A DNA stretch of 41,382 nt, taken from positions 1-41,382 of the forward strand of contig CAMDNJ010000010.1 in NCBI GenBank assembly GCA_945902915.1, written 5' to 3'. How positions within the stretch are numbered: the stretch's first letter is position 1; each line of letters starts with the position of its first letter. This document shows, piece after piece, positions 19,686-27,176 of the stretch. The notes beneath the pieces are model-generated. The model saw nothing but the letters and a program-made list of their open reading frames with translations. It was not told where the DNA came from and did not search any database. Source of the stretch: Crenothrix polyspora. Its GTDB lineage: Bacteria > Pseudomonadota > Gammaproteobacteria > Methylococcales > Methylomonadaceae. The translations under genes were made by a program, and so were the position numbers.

Positions 19686-19946
19686 CTAAAGCTCAAAAAT
19701 TTTATTAAGTTCTCTTATTCTTGCTTTGAGTAAAAGCTCTTCATAATGAAGACGGTTGATATAGATCGCCGTTGCCAAGAAGGCTTGGTTTGCTTCTTCA
19801 CTGATACATATGTTCTTGAAATCAAGTTGACTATTTACTTCAGGTGTCGTGTTTAATGGTGAGATTGACATAAGTACATTTAAAAGTTGATGGAGGTTAT
19901 TTAGGGAACTTTGGTTGTAGCTCAGTTTATAGGAAAATAAATGCAT
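19686..19946 (-). CDS. Hypothetical 86-residue protein
   Basis: I do not recognise this product. It has no signal peptide or membrane helix. The C-terminal half (about 45-86) looks helical and charged, ending 'ELLLKARIRELNKIFEL'. A weak GGA lies about nine bases before the ATG. It sits between the sensor operon, 221 bp downstream on the same strand, and the divergent tex gene 133 bp upstream. Codon use is unremarkable. It could be a small regulator or a chance ORF. Confidence 0.4.
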   Translation of the reverse strand: MHLFSYKLSYNQSSLNNLHQLLNVLMSISPLNTTPEVNSQLDFKNICISEEANQAFLATAIYINRLHYEELLLKARIRELNKIFEL

Positions 19947-20037
19947 AACAATCCGTAGAAATACCTATAAGGTTTATGCGAAGACAAGTTCACTGGCTGT
20001 TTATAACATTGTCTGAGCGTCACAAGTTTGGTGAAGC

Positions 20038-20046
20038 TGTTACAAT
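20038..20046 (+). promoter_or_regulatory. Possible extended -10 element of the tex promoter
   Basis: TGTTACAAT fits an extended -10 box (TGN followed by a TATAAT-like hexamer) 34 bp before the tex start. No convincing -35 box lies 16-18 bp upstream. Confidence 0.35.
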
Positions 20047-20079
20047 AGTGCCCTTATAAATCGCCTTAGAAGTTAAGAA

Positions 20080-22365
20080 ATGGACGTAATCCAACGTATC
20101 TCTAAAGAATTATCTGTTAATAGCAAACAAGTGAGTGCCGCAGTGGCCTTGTTGGATGAAGGGGCGACCGTACCTTTTATTGCTCGTTATCGTAAAGAAG
20201 TCACAGGTGGCCTAGATGATACGCAACTGAGGCAACTTGAAGAGCGCTTAATTTATTTGCGTGAACTTAATGAGCGTCGAAAAACCATCTTAGATAGCAT
20301 TCAGTCTCAAGGTCACTTAACAGCTCTCTTAGAGCAAGCGATTAATGAAGCCGAAACTAAGACTTTATTAGAAGATTTATATTTACCTTATAAACCCAAA
20401 CGCCGCACTAAAGCCCAGATCGCTCGTGAAGCAGGGCTAGAACCCTTAGCGGATGCGTTATTGGCTGATAGAAATTTAATTCCCGAGCAAGTAGCGGCAG
20501 GCTATATTGATATAGACAAAGCGGTGCCCGATAGTAGTGCGGCTTTAGAAGGCGCTAGGCAAATCATTATGGAGCGTATTTCAGAAGCGGCTGAGTTATT
20601 GGCTGAATTACGTGAACGAGTCTGGCAAAAAGGTTTTATACATGCCACGGTTATTGCAGGTAAAGAGCAGGCCGCCGAGAAGTTTAAAGATTATTTTGAT
20701 TATCAAGAAGCGATCAATAAAATTCCCTCGCATCGTGCTTTAGCCTTGTTTCGTGGTCGTAATGAAGATTTCTTAAGTTTGCAGCTAAAGCCAGGTGTTG
20801 AGGACAAAGAAGAACATGCGCTCTGTGCTCAATTTGTCGCGCAGTATTTAAATATTAAAGATTTATCAAAACCTGCTGAAGCGTGGTTGGCAGAAACTGC
20901 GCGTTTTGCTTGGAAAATTAAACTCTTTACCCGTATTGATTTAGATTTAAAACTAAGGCTGCGTGAAGCCGCTGAATTAGAAGCCATACGAGTTTTTGCC
21001 AGTAATTTAAAAGATTTATTATTAGCAGCGCCTGCAGGGCCTAAAGCGACCATGGGTTTAGATCCCGGTATCCGCACCGGCGTTAAAGTGGCTATTGTTG
21101 ATGCTACCGGTAAATTATTAGCGACGGATACTATTTACCCCCATCCTCCACGTAAACAATGGGATGAATCTATCGCGAGCTTAGCAAAACTCATAGACCA
21201 ACATCAGGTTGATTTAGTCAGTATCGGTAATGGCACAGGTTCTAGGGAAACCGATCAATTAGTTGCTGAGGTCATGAAATATCATCAGCAGCTTAAGTTT
21301 ACTAAAATAACGGTGTCTGAAGCGGGAGCTTCAGTTTATTCGGCCTCTGAATTGGCGGCTAAAGAATTTCCTTTGTTAGATGTCACCTTGCGGGGTGCGG
21401 TTTCTATCGCTAGACGTTTGCAAGATCCACTCGCCGAATTAGTTAAAATTGATCCTAAAGCCATAGGCGTAGGGCAATATCAGCATGACGTTAATCAGTT
21501 TCAATTAGCCAGAGGCTTGAATGTGGTGGTTGAGGATTGCGTAAATGCGGTCGGTGTTGATGTCAACACCGCTTCGGTGGCCTTGTTAAAACAAGTATCG
21601 GGCTTATCGGCAAGTGTGAGTGAAAATATAGTGGCGTTTCGTGATGAAAATGGCCCGTTTGCTAATCGTAAACAATTAAAGAAAGTGCCACGCTTGGGTG
21701 ATAAAGCTTACGAACAAGCGGCAGGTTTTTTACGGGTGATGAACGGTGATAATCCTTTGGATGCTTCTGCTGTGCATCCTGAAGCTTATCCGGTGGTGGA
21801 AGCCATCATCAGCAGTACCGGTAAATCGATTCGTGACTTAATCGGTCAAAGTGGTTTTATACGCACCTTAAATCCAGCCCATTACACCAATGAGTATTTT
21901 GGCTTACCGACAGTGACTGATATTTTGCAAGAACTAGAAAAGCCCGGACGTGACCCTAGGCCAGAGTTTAAAAGCGTGACCTTTAAAGCGGGTATCGAGA
22001 AAATGAGCGACTTAGAACCCGGTATGCGTTTAGATGGCGTGGTGACTAATGTGGCTAACTTTGGTGCTTTTGTTGATATCGGCGTACATCAAGATGGTTT
22101 GGTACATATCTCGCATTTATCAGATACTTTTATTAAAGACCCACGAGAAGCGGTAAAAACCGGTGATCTCGTTAAAGTTAAAGTATTGGAAGTCGATGTG
22201 GCGCGTAAACGGATTTCATTATCAATGAAATCCGAGCTCGATGCCTCTGAAATCAAAACAGAACGCACTAGCACTAAACCAGTACATAAGCCGAAACAGG
22301 CCGTAGCGCCAGCGCCAATTAATAGTTTAATGGCTAATGCTTTTGCAAAAGCCTTTAAAAAGTAA
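20080..22365 (+). CDS. tex: Tex (YhgF) transcription accessory / S1 RNA-binding protein
   Basis: A 761-residue cytosolic nucleic-acid-binding protein related to eukaryotic Spt6. It is linked to transcription and expression of toxin or stress genes. The order is an N-terminal Tex-type helical region ('ATVPFIARYRKEVTGGLDD', about 29-47), a YqgF/RNase H-like domain from about 325 ('MGLDPGIRTGVKVAIVD'), helix-hairpin-helix motifs (about 495-552, 'NTASVALLKQVSGL' and 'RKQLKKVPRLGDKAYEQAAG'), and a C-terminal S1 domain (about 645-716). A basic low-complexity tail follows (Lys/Pro/Ala, to 761). The length is typical. The gene is single, followed within 9 bp by a large inverted repeat that may act as terminator. 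The ribosome-binding site is weak. Confidence 0.96.
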   Translation: MDVIQRISKELSVNSKQVSAAVALLDEGATVPFIARYRKEVTGGLDDTQLRQLEERLIYLRELNERRKTILDSIQSQGHLTALLEQAINEAETKTLLEDLYLPYKPKRRTKAQIAREAGLEPLADALLADRNLIPEQVAAGYIDIDKAVPDSSAALEGARQIIMERISEAAELLAELRERVWQKGFIHATVIAGKEQAAEKFKDYFDYQEAINKIPSHRALALFRGRNEDFLSLQLKPGVEDKEEHALCAQFVAQYLNIKDLSKPAEAWLAETARFAWKIKLFTRIDLDLKLRLREAAELEAIRVFASNLKDLLLAAPAGPKATMGLDPGIRTGVKVAIVDATGKLLATDTIYPHPPRKQWDESIASLAKLIDQHQVDLVSIGNGTGSRETDQLVAEVMKYHQQLKFTKITVSEAGASVYSASELAAKEFPLLDVTLRGAVSIARRLQDPLAELVKIDPKAIGVGQYQHDVNQFQLARGLNVVVEDCVNAVGVDVNTASVALLKQVSGLSASVSENIVAFRDENGPFANRKQLKKVPRLGDKAYEQAAGFLRVMNGDNPLDASAVHPEAYPVVEAIISSTGKSIRDLIGQSGFIRTLNPAHYTNEYFGLPTVTDILQELEKPGRDPRPEFKSVTFKAGIEKMSDLEPGMRLDGVVTNVANFGAFVDIGVHQDGLVHISHLSDTFIKDPREAVKTGDLVKVKVLEVDVARKRISLSMKSELDASEIKTERTSTKPVHKPKQAVAPAPINSLMANAFAKAFKK

Positions 22366-22373
22366 TTTAAATT

Positions 22374-22487
22374 CGTAGGATGGGTAGAGGCGATAGCCGA
22401 AACCCATCATAAGCATCCAGTGTGATTAATGAGTTTTATTTTTCATTTTTATTTGATGGGTTTCGCTATCGCTCTACCCATCCTACG
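22374..22487. repeat. Palindromic intergenic element with 34-36 bp arms
   Basis: The left arm 22374-22409 (starts CGTAGGATGGGTAGAG) pairs with the right arm 22454-22487 (ends CCCATCCTACG) with two single-base bulges in the left arm. The 44-bp spacer is AT-rich. The TAGGATGGGTAGAGCG-type arm is a wording I associate with dispersed repeats in many gammaproteobacteria. It starts 9 bp after the tex stop and could stop transcription or protect the tex mRNA end. Confidence 0.85.
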
Positions 22488-22603
22488 ACCTCAAACTATC
22501 CATAAATTAGTCAAATGAATAACAGCAATTATGTTTATAACCTTTAAAAATAAGCGCAGTTATCCGGCATAATACGCAAAACCTTCATTATAAAATATTG
22601 CAA

Positions 22604-24358
22604 ATGGATATCATTTTTAAAGAATACTTTAGAGTCATTTTGCAAAAGAAGTTTTATTTTTGCATGGCCATGTTTGCTCTGGCTTGTTCTATTAGTTTAG
22701 ACCTTACGGCACCCCTCTATTACAAAGCTATTGCCAATGGTTTGGCAAAACCCTTTTCAGAACAAACACTCAAGTTATTATTAGACAATCTTAAGGGGCT
22801 GGCCTTTATATATTCAGGGATCTGGATTTCTTGGCGGTTATTAGAAATTGCCATCGTTCCCTTAGATGGCGGCGGTATTAATGTATTAGAAAAACGTTGT
22901 TTTGATATCTTAAAAAAACAAAAACATATTTTCTTTGAAAATCGCTTCTCGGGTAGTTTAATAAAACAAGCTAATCGCTTTTCTCGATCTTTTGAGCCCA
23001 TCGTTGATTGGTTTTTGTTTCAGTTTTTTATGAACATAATAGCGGTTGGTATTTCCTTCACTATTTTCTACCAACAACAGCCCGAGTTTGCATTTTATTT
23101 TTTATGCTGGGTCATTGTCTTTATTACTTGGAATATTGTTTACTCTCTTTGGACGATGCGCTTTGATCAAGCGGTGGCAAAAGCAGATTCAAAGGTGGGT
23201 GGTGTATTCTCTGATGCGATTAGCAATATCTTTATCGTTAAAAGCTTCGCTATGGAGCAGCGCGAACAATTGCGAATTAATCAAGCCTCTGATGAAGTTT
23301 ATCGAAAAAAGAAAATCGCTTGGTTTTTCACGTTTTTATCGTTTGCGGTACAAGGTATCATGACCTTTGGTATGGAATTAGTGCTGGTGTATATGATGAT
23401 TAATAAATGGCAAACAGGCCATTTTGAAATCGGCATGTTTGTGTTATTTCAATCCATTATGATTATACTTATTCAACGCCTTTGGGAGTTTGGTCGTAAT
23501 TTTAGAAATTTGTTTACTGCGTTAGCCGATGCCTCTGAAATGGCTGAAGTGTTCAGACAAATTGATTTAGAAGTTGATAGTCCTAGTGCGTTGCCCCACA
23601 AAATCAAGCAAGGGGCTATTGAGTTTACTAACTTAGGTTTTTGTTATTATGAACAATATCAGCAGCAGGCTAAATTATTTGATAACTTTTCTTTACATAT
23701 TAAAGCTGGAGAAAAAATAGCTTTAGTGGGGCAATCAGGTTCGGGCAAATCAACACTTACTAAGCTACTGTTTCGTTTTTTAGATCCCCAAGAAGGAACT
23801 ATTCACTTTGATGGCATTAATGCAAAAGACTTTACTTTACACGCTTTGCGCCAGCAGATATCGATGGTGCCGCAGCAACCAGATTTATTCCATCGAAGTA
23901 TTAGAGACAATATTGCTTTAGGAAATACCGTTACAGAGGCGCAACTAATTACTGCTGCACAACAGGCTAACTGTTTAGAATTTATCAATAGTTTACCCAA
24001 CAAGTTTGAAACCTTGGTGGGAGAGCGCGGGGTAAAACTTTCGGGAGGAGAAAGACAACGCATTGCGATTGCTAGGGCCTTTTTAGAAGATGCCCCCATC
24101 GTCGTTTTGGATGAAGCCACCAGTGCTTTAGATTCGTTGACCGAAAAACAAATCCAAACGGCTATTTTTGATCTTATTAAAACTAAGACTGCGATTGTTA
24201 TTGCTCATAGACTTTCTACCATTTTAAAAATGGACAGAATTATCGTATTAGAAAACGGTAAAATTATTGAGCAGGGCACACATCAACAATTATTAGCCAA
24301 TAAAAACAAGTATTACGCCATGTGGCAGCATCAAAGTAACAATTTCTTAACAGAGTGA
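22604..24358 (+). CDS. ABC transporter, fused membrane and ATPase domains
   Basis: A 584-residue half-transporter that would dimerise in the inner membrane. It has a six-helix type I exporter domain (about 1-320) followed by the ATPase domain, with Walker A GQSGSGKST (376-384), Q-loop 'SMVPQQPDLFH', signature LSGGE (479-483), Walker B 'IVVLDEATSALD' and H-loop 'IAHRLST'. All motifs are intact. It belongs to the MsbA/ATM1/multidrug-type export group. The substrate is not readable: neither MsbA-specific neighbours (lpxK) nor peptidase or secretion partners are nearby. ATG at 22604 is chosen over a TTG two codons upstream (22598), and neither has a good ribosome-binding site. It is a single gene. 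Confidence 0.9.
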   Translation: MDIIFKEYFRVILQKKFYFCMAMFALACSISLDLTAPLYYKAIANGLAKPFSEQTLKLLLDNLKGLAFIYSGIWISWRLLEIAIVPLDGGGINVLEKRCFDILKKQKHIFFENRFSGSLIKQANRFSRSFEPIVDWFLFQFFMNIIAVGISFTIFYQQQPEFAFYFLCWVIVFITWNIVYSLWTMRFDQAVAKADSKVGGVFSDAISNIFIVKSFAMEQREQLRINQASDEVYRKKKIAWFFTFLSFAVQGIMTFGMELVLVYMMINKWQTGHFEIGMFVLFQSIMIILIQRLWEFGRNFRNLFTALADASEMAEVFRQIDLEVDSPSALPHKIKQGAIEFTNLGFCYYEQYQQQAKLFDNFSLHIKAGEKIALVGQSGSGKSTLTKLLFRFLDPQEGTIHFDGINAKDFTLHALRQQISMVPQQPDLFHRSIRDNIALGNTVTEAQLITAAQQANCLEFINSLPNKFETLVGERGVKLSGGERQRIAIARAFLEDAPIVVLDEATSALDSLTEKQIQTAIFDLIKTKTAIVIAHRLSTILKMDRIIVLENGKIIEQGTHQQLLANKNKYYAMWQHQSNNFLTE

Positions 24359-24658
24359 TTGCTTGCCTGAGTTGAAGTACTTATGCCGCTATAGGGTGTG
24401 ACCAGGCTTATAGTCACGTTACTCGAATTTTCATCCAATTGTTTCAATCGGAGTGATCAATATCCGGCTTGCTGTCGTCCCAGACTAAGCCTATAACGAC
24501 TCGCTTAAATCGTGTTATTATTCTGAATCGCTCTAGCCATCCTACCTGCTAGCCGCTATAAAGCATTAGCTATTTAGATAAGCTGTTAAATGTGTTGTTT
24601 ATGCAATTATAGCTACCCTAATCACTTAATAATAATGTCATCCACACACTGCAATAAA

Positions 24659-24677
24659 ATTACAAAGCCTTTGTAAT
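24659..24677. promoter_or_regulatory. Perfect 19-bp dyad, possible operator
   Basis: Nine-base arms ATTACAAAG and CTTTGTAAT flank one central C. It has no T run, so it resembles a repressor-binding site more than a terminator. A second, looser hairpin (AAGCC with GGGCTT) overlaps its right side. No adjacent gene is clearly its target. Confidence 0.4.
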
Positions 24678-25135
24678 AAAGGGCTTACATTGTTATCAGT
24701 TTACGGTTTAAAAAATAAGCTGTGTTTTTAACGGCGCTGAAAAAATAGTTTGTTTAGTTATTTTCTTTGTGTAATACTTCGAAAAACTTAGATTTATTGC
24801 TAGATATTTTTTAAGTTCATTTCCTTTTAATGCCACGATTTGATTAAGTTCTGTGACTGCTACCTCATCAATTGTTTGGCCTTTGCCTCGCTTTATGTCA
24901 ATGGCGACTGGGTTTGATGACCTAGTTGGCAGATTTGATTGCATAGCTGGTCAACTTTTCAACCTAACTCGGCATCACGGTCAACTATTGAAGCTAATCC
25001 TTTCACTAGTCAGGCACTTTGTGGCCCTAGCCAGTCTTATTGGGCGGTAGTAACATCAACTTGGTTTGCGACATCGGCACTTTTTCCCCTTAGTCGCTGA
25101 GTTTTTCTTACAATCGAAGCAGTTGCAAGCCAAGT

Positions 25136-25321
25136 TGACTGGATTGGTGTCCGAGTAAGGTGACTTGGAAGACAAACTGACTGGATTGGTGTCCGAGTAC
25201 GGTGACTTGGAAGACAAATCGACTTGATTGGGCACCGAGTAGCGCGGATAGGGCGTAAAGCTGATGGAATAGGTGCACGAGTAAGGCGACTAGGCCGAAA
25301 ATCCGACTTAATCGATATAAC
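25136..25321. repeat. Degenerate 42-bp tandem repeat, about 4.4 copies
   Basis: Units begin at 25136, 25178, 25220, 25262 and (partial) 25304. The first two are nearly identical and later ones diverge. On the plus strand a unit reads LTGLVSEYGDLEDK, two heptads with coiled-coil spacing, but the first copy has TAA for the Tyr codon and later copies carry several stops. On the minus strand the same units stay open for 77 codons and read LGHQSSQFVFQVTL. It is probably the decayed end of a coiled-coil protein gene. Confidence 0.75.
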
Positions 25322-25421
25322 AAGCTTTTAGCTTGTAGCAAGAACTTATCAAGTGACTATATGGTATGGCCACTTTGAGTAATATCTCTATCAATCACCC
25401 TTAACTTTATAGGTCAACATC

Positions 25422-26036
25422 ATGAGAAAAACCACGGTAGTTTTAGACTTTATTCCTTTTCCAGTCTCGGAAAAAGTATCTTTTTGTCGCAATGTAAATG
25501 ACAGGCTCTTCGGCAATGCACTTTATCCTACGCCTGATGTGACTTTAGTCGAGGCAAAAGCTACTGTCGATGTTTTAGAAGCTGCAATTTTGGCGGCTAA
25601 AGATGGTGGACATACGGCTATTTCGGCGATGCATGATGCAGAAAAACGAGTCGATGAGATTTATAGAAAATTAGCCAACTATGTAGAACGCACCGCCGCA
25701 GGCGATGAAACCAGCATATTAAGCAGTGGCTTTCATCTGTCTAAACAACCGGTCATAACACCTAAAGCAACACTTACCGCTGTTGATGGTGAGCATTCAG
25801 GTAGTGTTAGATTAGTGGCTAAAGCCTTATTAGGCGCGGTAGCCTATCTTTGGCAAATGGCTATAGACGACGCAGCAGGTACAGAACTGGTTTGGATTGC
25901 TATCGGCAGTAGTACACGCGCTAATTTTGAGGTGAGTGGTTTAGAAGTTATGAAGCGTTATAAATTTCGCTTCGCGGCTGTAACAGTGGGTGGTACTACG
26001 GATTATTGCGAGCCTGTTTCAAAAATAATCATCTAA
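25422..26036 (+). CDS. Hypothetical protein with C-terminal fibronectin-III-like strand pattern
   Basis: A 204-residue protein with no signal peptide. Residues about 35-95 are helical and Ala-rich, with 'LEAAILAAKDGGHTAISAMHDAEKRVDEIYRKLANYVE' (split after 20 at residue H in strict reading). Residues about 105-204 show a beta pattern ending 'FEVSGLEVMKRYKFRFAAVT' and 'EPVSKIII', much like the last strands of a fibronectin type III domain, with a Trp pair in 'YLWQMAID' and 'ELVWIAIG'. I know similar phage- or accessory-type proteins but cannot name a family. TAGGT about nine bases before the ATG is a usable ribosome-binding site. It stands alone after the degenerate repeat region. Confidence 0.75.
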   Translation: MRKTTVVLDFIPFPVSEKVSFCRNVNDRLFGNALYPTPDVTLVEAKATVDVLEAAILAAKDGGHTAISAMHDAEKRVDEIYRKLANYVERTAAGDETSILSSGFHLSKQPVITPKATLTAVDGEHSGSVRLVAKALLGAVAYLWQMAIDDAAGTELVWIAIGSSTRANFEVSGLEVMKRYKFRFAAVTVGGTTDYCEPVSKIII

Positions 26037-26188
26037 ACATGCAATAAAGCTGTGCTGAGGTTTAGTAGATTAATGATACACATTGAGTGGTGCAGAATTA
26101 ATCGTCTCCACGTTCCGATTGCTGGGATGAGCTATAAATCCTAGCATTTAGAGTTGAAACAAGAGCAGGGTGAGCTGCGATTTACACT

Positions 26189-26211
26189 AGCCCTCTCCCT
26201 TGGCAAGGGCT
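26189..26211. other. Hairpin downstream of the 25422 gene
   Basis: AGCCCT and AGGGCT arms enclose an 11-base loop, followed by a mixed TTTTA stretch. It may be a weak terminator or a fragment of a dispersed CCCTCTCCC-type repeat. Confidence 0.35.
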
Positions 26212-26304
26212 GAAGTTTTAATAAAGGCAATAATTAATTTCAAAGAAAAGAAATCAAATACATCGATCTCAATCGTTTTATAAATCATTGACTAGGACTC
26301 TGAT

Positions 26305-26736
26305 ATGAATAAAGTAAGGTATTTTTGTGTGATGCTTTGTCTTGGTAATGTTATTGCTTATGCGCCGCTGATCCAAGCTGATAGTTCTATGTTATCAAAT
26401 CGCATCAATACGGCATCAGTATCACCGCCAATAAGTTATGGCGAAAAGATTGCTGATAAAGGCCTAAATGCCTTAGCTAATTTAACAACAGCGCCACTTG
26501 AAATACCAAAAAGTGTGATTAATACCATGAATCAGAGTAATTTCTTTTATGGCCTAGTAGGTGGCTTTGTTAAAGGCATCGTTAATATGCTAGGTCGGAC
26601 GGGTAGTGGTGTTGCTGACTTAATCACCTTACCGATACCCACTTCGCCTATCATTTCACCTAGGTATGTGTGGGATGATTTTGATAAGGAGACGACTTAC
26701 GGTGAAGTGATGCGTTTGGATAAGGAGTCTAAATAG
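26305..26736 (+). CDS. TIGR04073-type exosortase system-associated protein
   Basis: A 143-residue exported protein. The N-terminal signal peptide (about 1-26, 'MLCLGNVIAYAPLIQA', cleavage near 'IQA-DS') is followed by the TIGR04073 core. This is a Gly- and Ala-rich helix-hairpin starting 'GEKIADKGLNALANLTTAP' (45-63), 'LEIPKSVINTMNQSNFFYGL', a glycine-spaced 'GGFVKGIVNMLGR' and the closing 'DLITLPIPTSPIISPRYVWDD'. In other genomes this family sits in or near exosortase/PEP-CTERM gene sets, but its function is not established. No exosortase gene is in this window. AGGA eight bases before the ATG supports the start. The family name is assigned from recalled motif order. Confidence 0.8.
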   Translation: MNKVRYFCVMLCLGNVIAYAPLIQADSSMLSNRINTASVSPPISYGEKIADKGLNALANLTTAPLEIPKSVINTMNQSNFFYGLVGGFVKGIVNMLGRTGSGVADLITLPIPTSPIISPRYVWDDFDKETTYGEVMRLDKESK

Positions 26737-26763
26737 CAAGCTTATCACCATCTATCAACGTTG

Positions 26764-26786
26764 TAGGTTTGGCTTGTATGCTTTTC
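26764..26786. repeat. Left-half fragment of family A repeat abutting the family B element
   Basis: TAGGTTTGGCTTG and GCTTTTCG match the left side of the family A copy at 7658-7739. The match breaks off exactly where the family B terminal repeat begins (26787), as if B had inserted into or recombined with A. Confidence 0.55.
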
Positions 26787-27063
26787 GGGCTACCATCTTA
26801 AAGCGGGACAGCTTTAGCACAGACGAAAGGCTCAGGGCGAAAGACTAAGCCTAGGAGGCTAGCAACTTAGGGCGTGACAGAACTAGGCTTAACCCTTCGC
26901 CTTTCGTCCTTTGTCTGCGCTTAGGAGAACCCTGTCTAAAATGGGTAGCCGCTTTTCGCAACCCACACTACTCGGCATTAATGTTGGGTTAACGATAGAG
27001 CCGTTAGCCCAACCTACTGTAAAATCTACGCAAGCGCTTTGTCCCGTCTTAAGTTGGTAGCCC
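26787..27063. mobile_element. 277-bp MITE-like element with 24-bp terminal inverted repeats (family B)
   Basis: The ends 26787-26810 and 27040-27063 are inverted copies with 21 of 24 positions matching (GGGCTACC inward to CGGGACA). Inside are a second inverted pair (GACGAAAGGC...AAGCCTAG at 26822-26854 with its complement at 26884-26911) and a complete family A copy. It carries no ORF, so any movement would need a transposase in trans. No clear target-site duplication is seen. A partial relative lies at 9873-9999. Confidence 0.7.
26951..27016. repeat. Family A palindromic repeat nested inside the family B element
   Basis: GCTTTTCGCAACCCA through TGTTGGGTTAACGATA and GCCGTTAGCCCAACCTA closely match 7673-7739. 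The middle spacer differs most, as expected for paired stems with a free loop. Confidence 0.7.
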
Positions 27064-27070
27064 TTGGAGT

Positions 27071-27090
27071 AAAACAGCTTCAGCTGTTTT
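27071..27090. terminator. Hairpin between the repeat element and sbcC
   Basis: AAAACAGC and GCTGTTTT form a perfect eight-base stem with a four-base loop. The A/T ends give short T runs on both strands. It is a candidate terminator for sbcC on the minus strand. Confidence 0.5.
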
Positions 27091-27176
27091 AAAACGCTGA
27101 TTTTTAATTGTGTGTATAACGATGAGCGCCGAGCTAGGGCTGGGCGTTCCCAGAATCACTAGCCGTATCTATTAGC

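Larger units (their letters stand above)
24359..25421. other. Gene-poor accessory stretch with decaying repeats
   Basis: No convincing gene is found in this 1063-bp gap. Short ORFs on both strands (24708-24944 minus, 24853-25050 plus, 25108-25341 minus) overlap each other and read as shadows of leucine-rich repeat DNA. It holds a perfect 19-bp dyad at 24659-24677 and a 42-bp tandem array at 25136-25321. Traces of the same leucine/valine-periodic coding pattern extend upstream to about 24900, suggesting the remains of a coiled-coil protein gene. Confidence 0.6.

Noticed and set aside
24708-25050. Two opposite-strand ORFs of 78 and 65 residues in the gene-poor stretch
   Set aside because: They overlap each other, lack ribosome-binding sites and resemble frames of the decaying repeat.
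25136-25321. CRISPR array
   Set aside because: The repeats are directly adjacent with no unique spacers and diverge progressively.
25108-25341. 77-residue minus-strand ORF over the 42-bp array
   Set aside because: It is open only because the repeat unit is a multiple of three and lacks stops in that frame. It has no ribosome-binding site, and the plus strand gives the more coiled-coil-like reading.
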